From Rhodospirillaceae bacterium SYSU D60007 (lineage in GTDB: Bacteria > Pseudomonadota > Alphaproteobacteria > Reyranellales > Reyranellaceae), in assembly GCA_003574685.1 (NCBI GenBank), contig QOCQ01000026.1, forward strand, positions 1 through 64,000: 64,000 nt of DNA, written 5' to 3'. The first letter of the stretch is position 1; the number at the start of each line of letters is the position of its first letter. The position numbers were made by a program, and so were the translations under genes. Shown in pieces: positions 63,329 to 64,000 of this stretch. The notes under the pieces were generated by a model. It was not told the origin of the DNA. It was given only the letters and a program-made list of their open reading frames with translations, and did not search any database.

Positions 63329-64000
63329 TCACGGTTTGACCTCGGCGGCTGCGGTTCTGACCGGCGCCCGGCGGACCCTCTCCCGGTGCGAGATATAAAG
63401 GGCGCTGGCGAAGATCACCGCCGCGCCGATGAAGGTCCACACGCTAGGCTGCTGGCTGAACAGCAAAAATCCGAACAGGGTGTTCCAGATCAGCGACAGG
63501 AACCCGATCGGCTGAACGGCCGAAATTTCCGCCACCTGATACCCGTACTGCATCACCAGATGCCCGACGGTGCCGAAGAAGCCCGCCAGCAGGAACCAGC
63601 CCACATGTTCCCAGCTCGGGGTCTGCCAGAAAAGCACCGCGAAAGGAGCCGCGAAGACCACAATAAAGATCGTCTGCCAGATCACGATTGTGTCGGCATC
63701 GTCGGTATGGGCCAGCGCCTTGGCCATGAGGTTGGATGCAGAGAAGAGCGGTGTGGATGCCAGCGCCGCCAGTACGCCAATGCCCAGCTCTGTGAAGCCG
63801 GGACGCACGATCAGCATGGCGCCGGCAAAACCGACCAGCACCGCCATCCAGCGCCGCAGCCGCACATCCTCGCCCAGGAACAGCGCTGCCCCTAAAGTGA
63901 TGAAAATCGGGCCCGTGAAGCCGAGGGCAGTGATATCGGCCAGGGTGATCAGCGGCAGCGCCACGAACCAGAGCTGCATGCCACCGCTGTGCAGGGCACC
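63329..64000 (-). CDS. EamA family (DMT) transporter, truncated by the window edge
   Basis: This partial drug/metabolite transporter has at least 224 residues, the N-terminus lying beyond 64000. Several helices are visible (ALGFTGPIFITLGAALFLGED, GVLAALASTPLFSASNLMAKAL, TIFIVVFAAPFAVLFW, HVGWFLLAGFFGTVGHLVM, VWTFIGAAVIFASALYI), with the EamA pattern. The first ATG in the window at 63979 is internal, since GALHSGG upstream continues the helix. The substrate is unknown; many EamA proteins export amino acids or nucleosides. The terminator at 63235-63264 follows its stop. Confidence 0.8.
   Translation of the reverse strand, partial: GALHSGGMQLWFVALPLITLADITALGFTGPIFITLGAALFLGEDVRLRRWMAVLVGFAGAMLIVRPGFTELGIGVLAALASTPLFSASNLMAKALAHTDDADTIVIWQTIFIVVFAAPFAVLFWQTPSWEHVGWFLLAGFFGTVGHLVMQYGYQVAEISAVQPIGFLSLIWNTLFGFLLFSQQPSVWTFIGAAVIFASALYISHRERVRRAPVRTAAAEVKP

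Overview
The window reads as a high-GC alphaproteobacterial chromosome. The evidence is the argJ-mutT order behind a parvulin foldase, the trxB/LsrB-type LysR/Lrp trio, a CysNC fusion, and a DUF6496-type basic protein; the many CaiB/BaiF CoA-transferases, acyl-CoA dehydrogenases and luciferase-like monooxygenases suggest a metabolically versatile soil or water organism. I cannot fix the genus. No rRNA, tRNA, CRISPR array or prophage was seen. The only hint of a mobile element is a short possible IS end at the left edge.

Layout. 0.3-5.4 kb: an old-yellow-enzyme oxidoreductase, a luciferase-like monooxygenase and a cupin protein, facing a thiolase-fold/DUF35 pair. 5.6-15.4 kb: a PsiF-like secreted protein, mixed CoA and flavin enzymes, two divergent enolase-superfamily genes, a TauD-type dioxygenase and an HU protein. 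15.8-19.7 kb: a tight operon of two lactonase-type hydrolases, two SDRs and a carboxymuconolactone-decarboxylase-like protein. 19.8-22.5 kb: a MerR-like regulator overlapping a VWA-domain gene that carries a frameshift, then greB. 23.8-27.1 kb: a four-gene aminoacyl-carrier-protein cassette (ACP, acyl-CoA-dehydrogenase-fold enzyme, amino acid:[carrier protein] ligase, DUF1839), the most interesting metabolic unit here. 27.2-33.5 kb: a foldase, argJ, mutT, a membrane protein, a methyltransferase, an aldolase and comF. 33.9-41.5 kb: a complete sulfate uptake and activation block (cysH, cysD, cysNC, sulfate-binding protein, cysT, cysW, cysA), apparently inserted between comF and the usual comF neighbours grxC and the nitrilase-family amidase (42.8-44.0 kb). 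44-55.4 kb: an Mpo1-like protein, msrP, and enoyl-CoA hydratase, acyl-CoA dehydrogenase, CoA-transferase, acyl-CoA ligase and peptidase genes. 55.6-57.6 kb: two tandem phosphoribosyltransferase-HAD proteins, the first degenerate. 57.6-60.4 kb: a probable AbcR-type small RNA beside an LsrB/VtlR-like LysR gene, trxB and an Lrp gene. 60.6-64 kb: enoyl-CoA hydratase, CoA-transferase, greA and a truncated EamA transporter.

Two families of long palindromic intergenic repeats are scattered through the window. Family R2 has seven copies, built on a hairpin around CTTCATGGT..ACCATGAAG. Family R1 has four full copies plus a partial one, with arms starting CCTTC(T/C)CCCC. They lie mostly between convergent genes and account for many spurious small ORFs.
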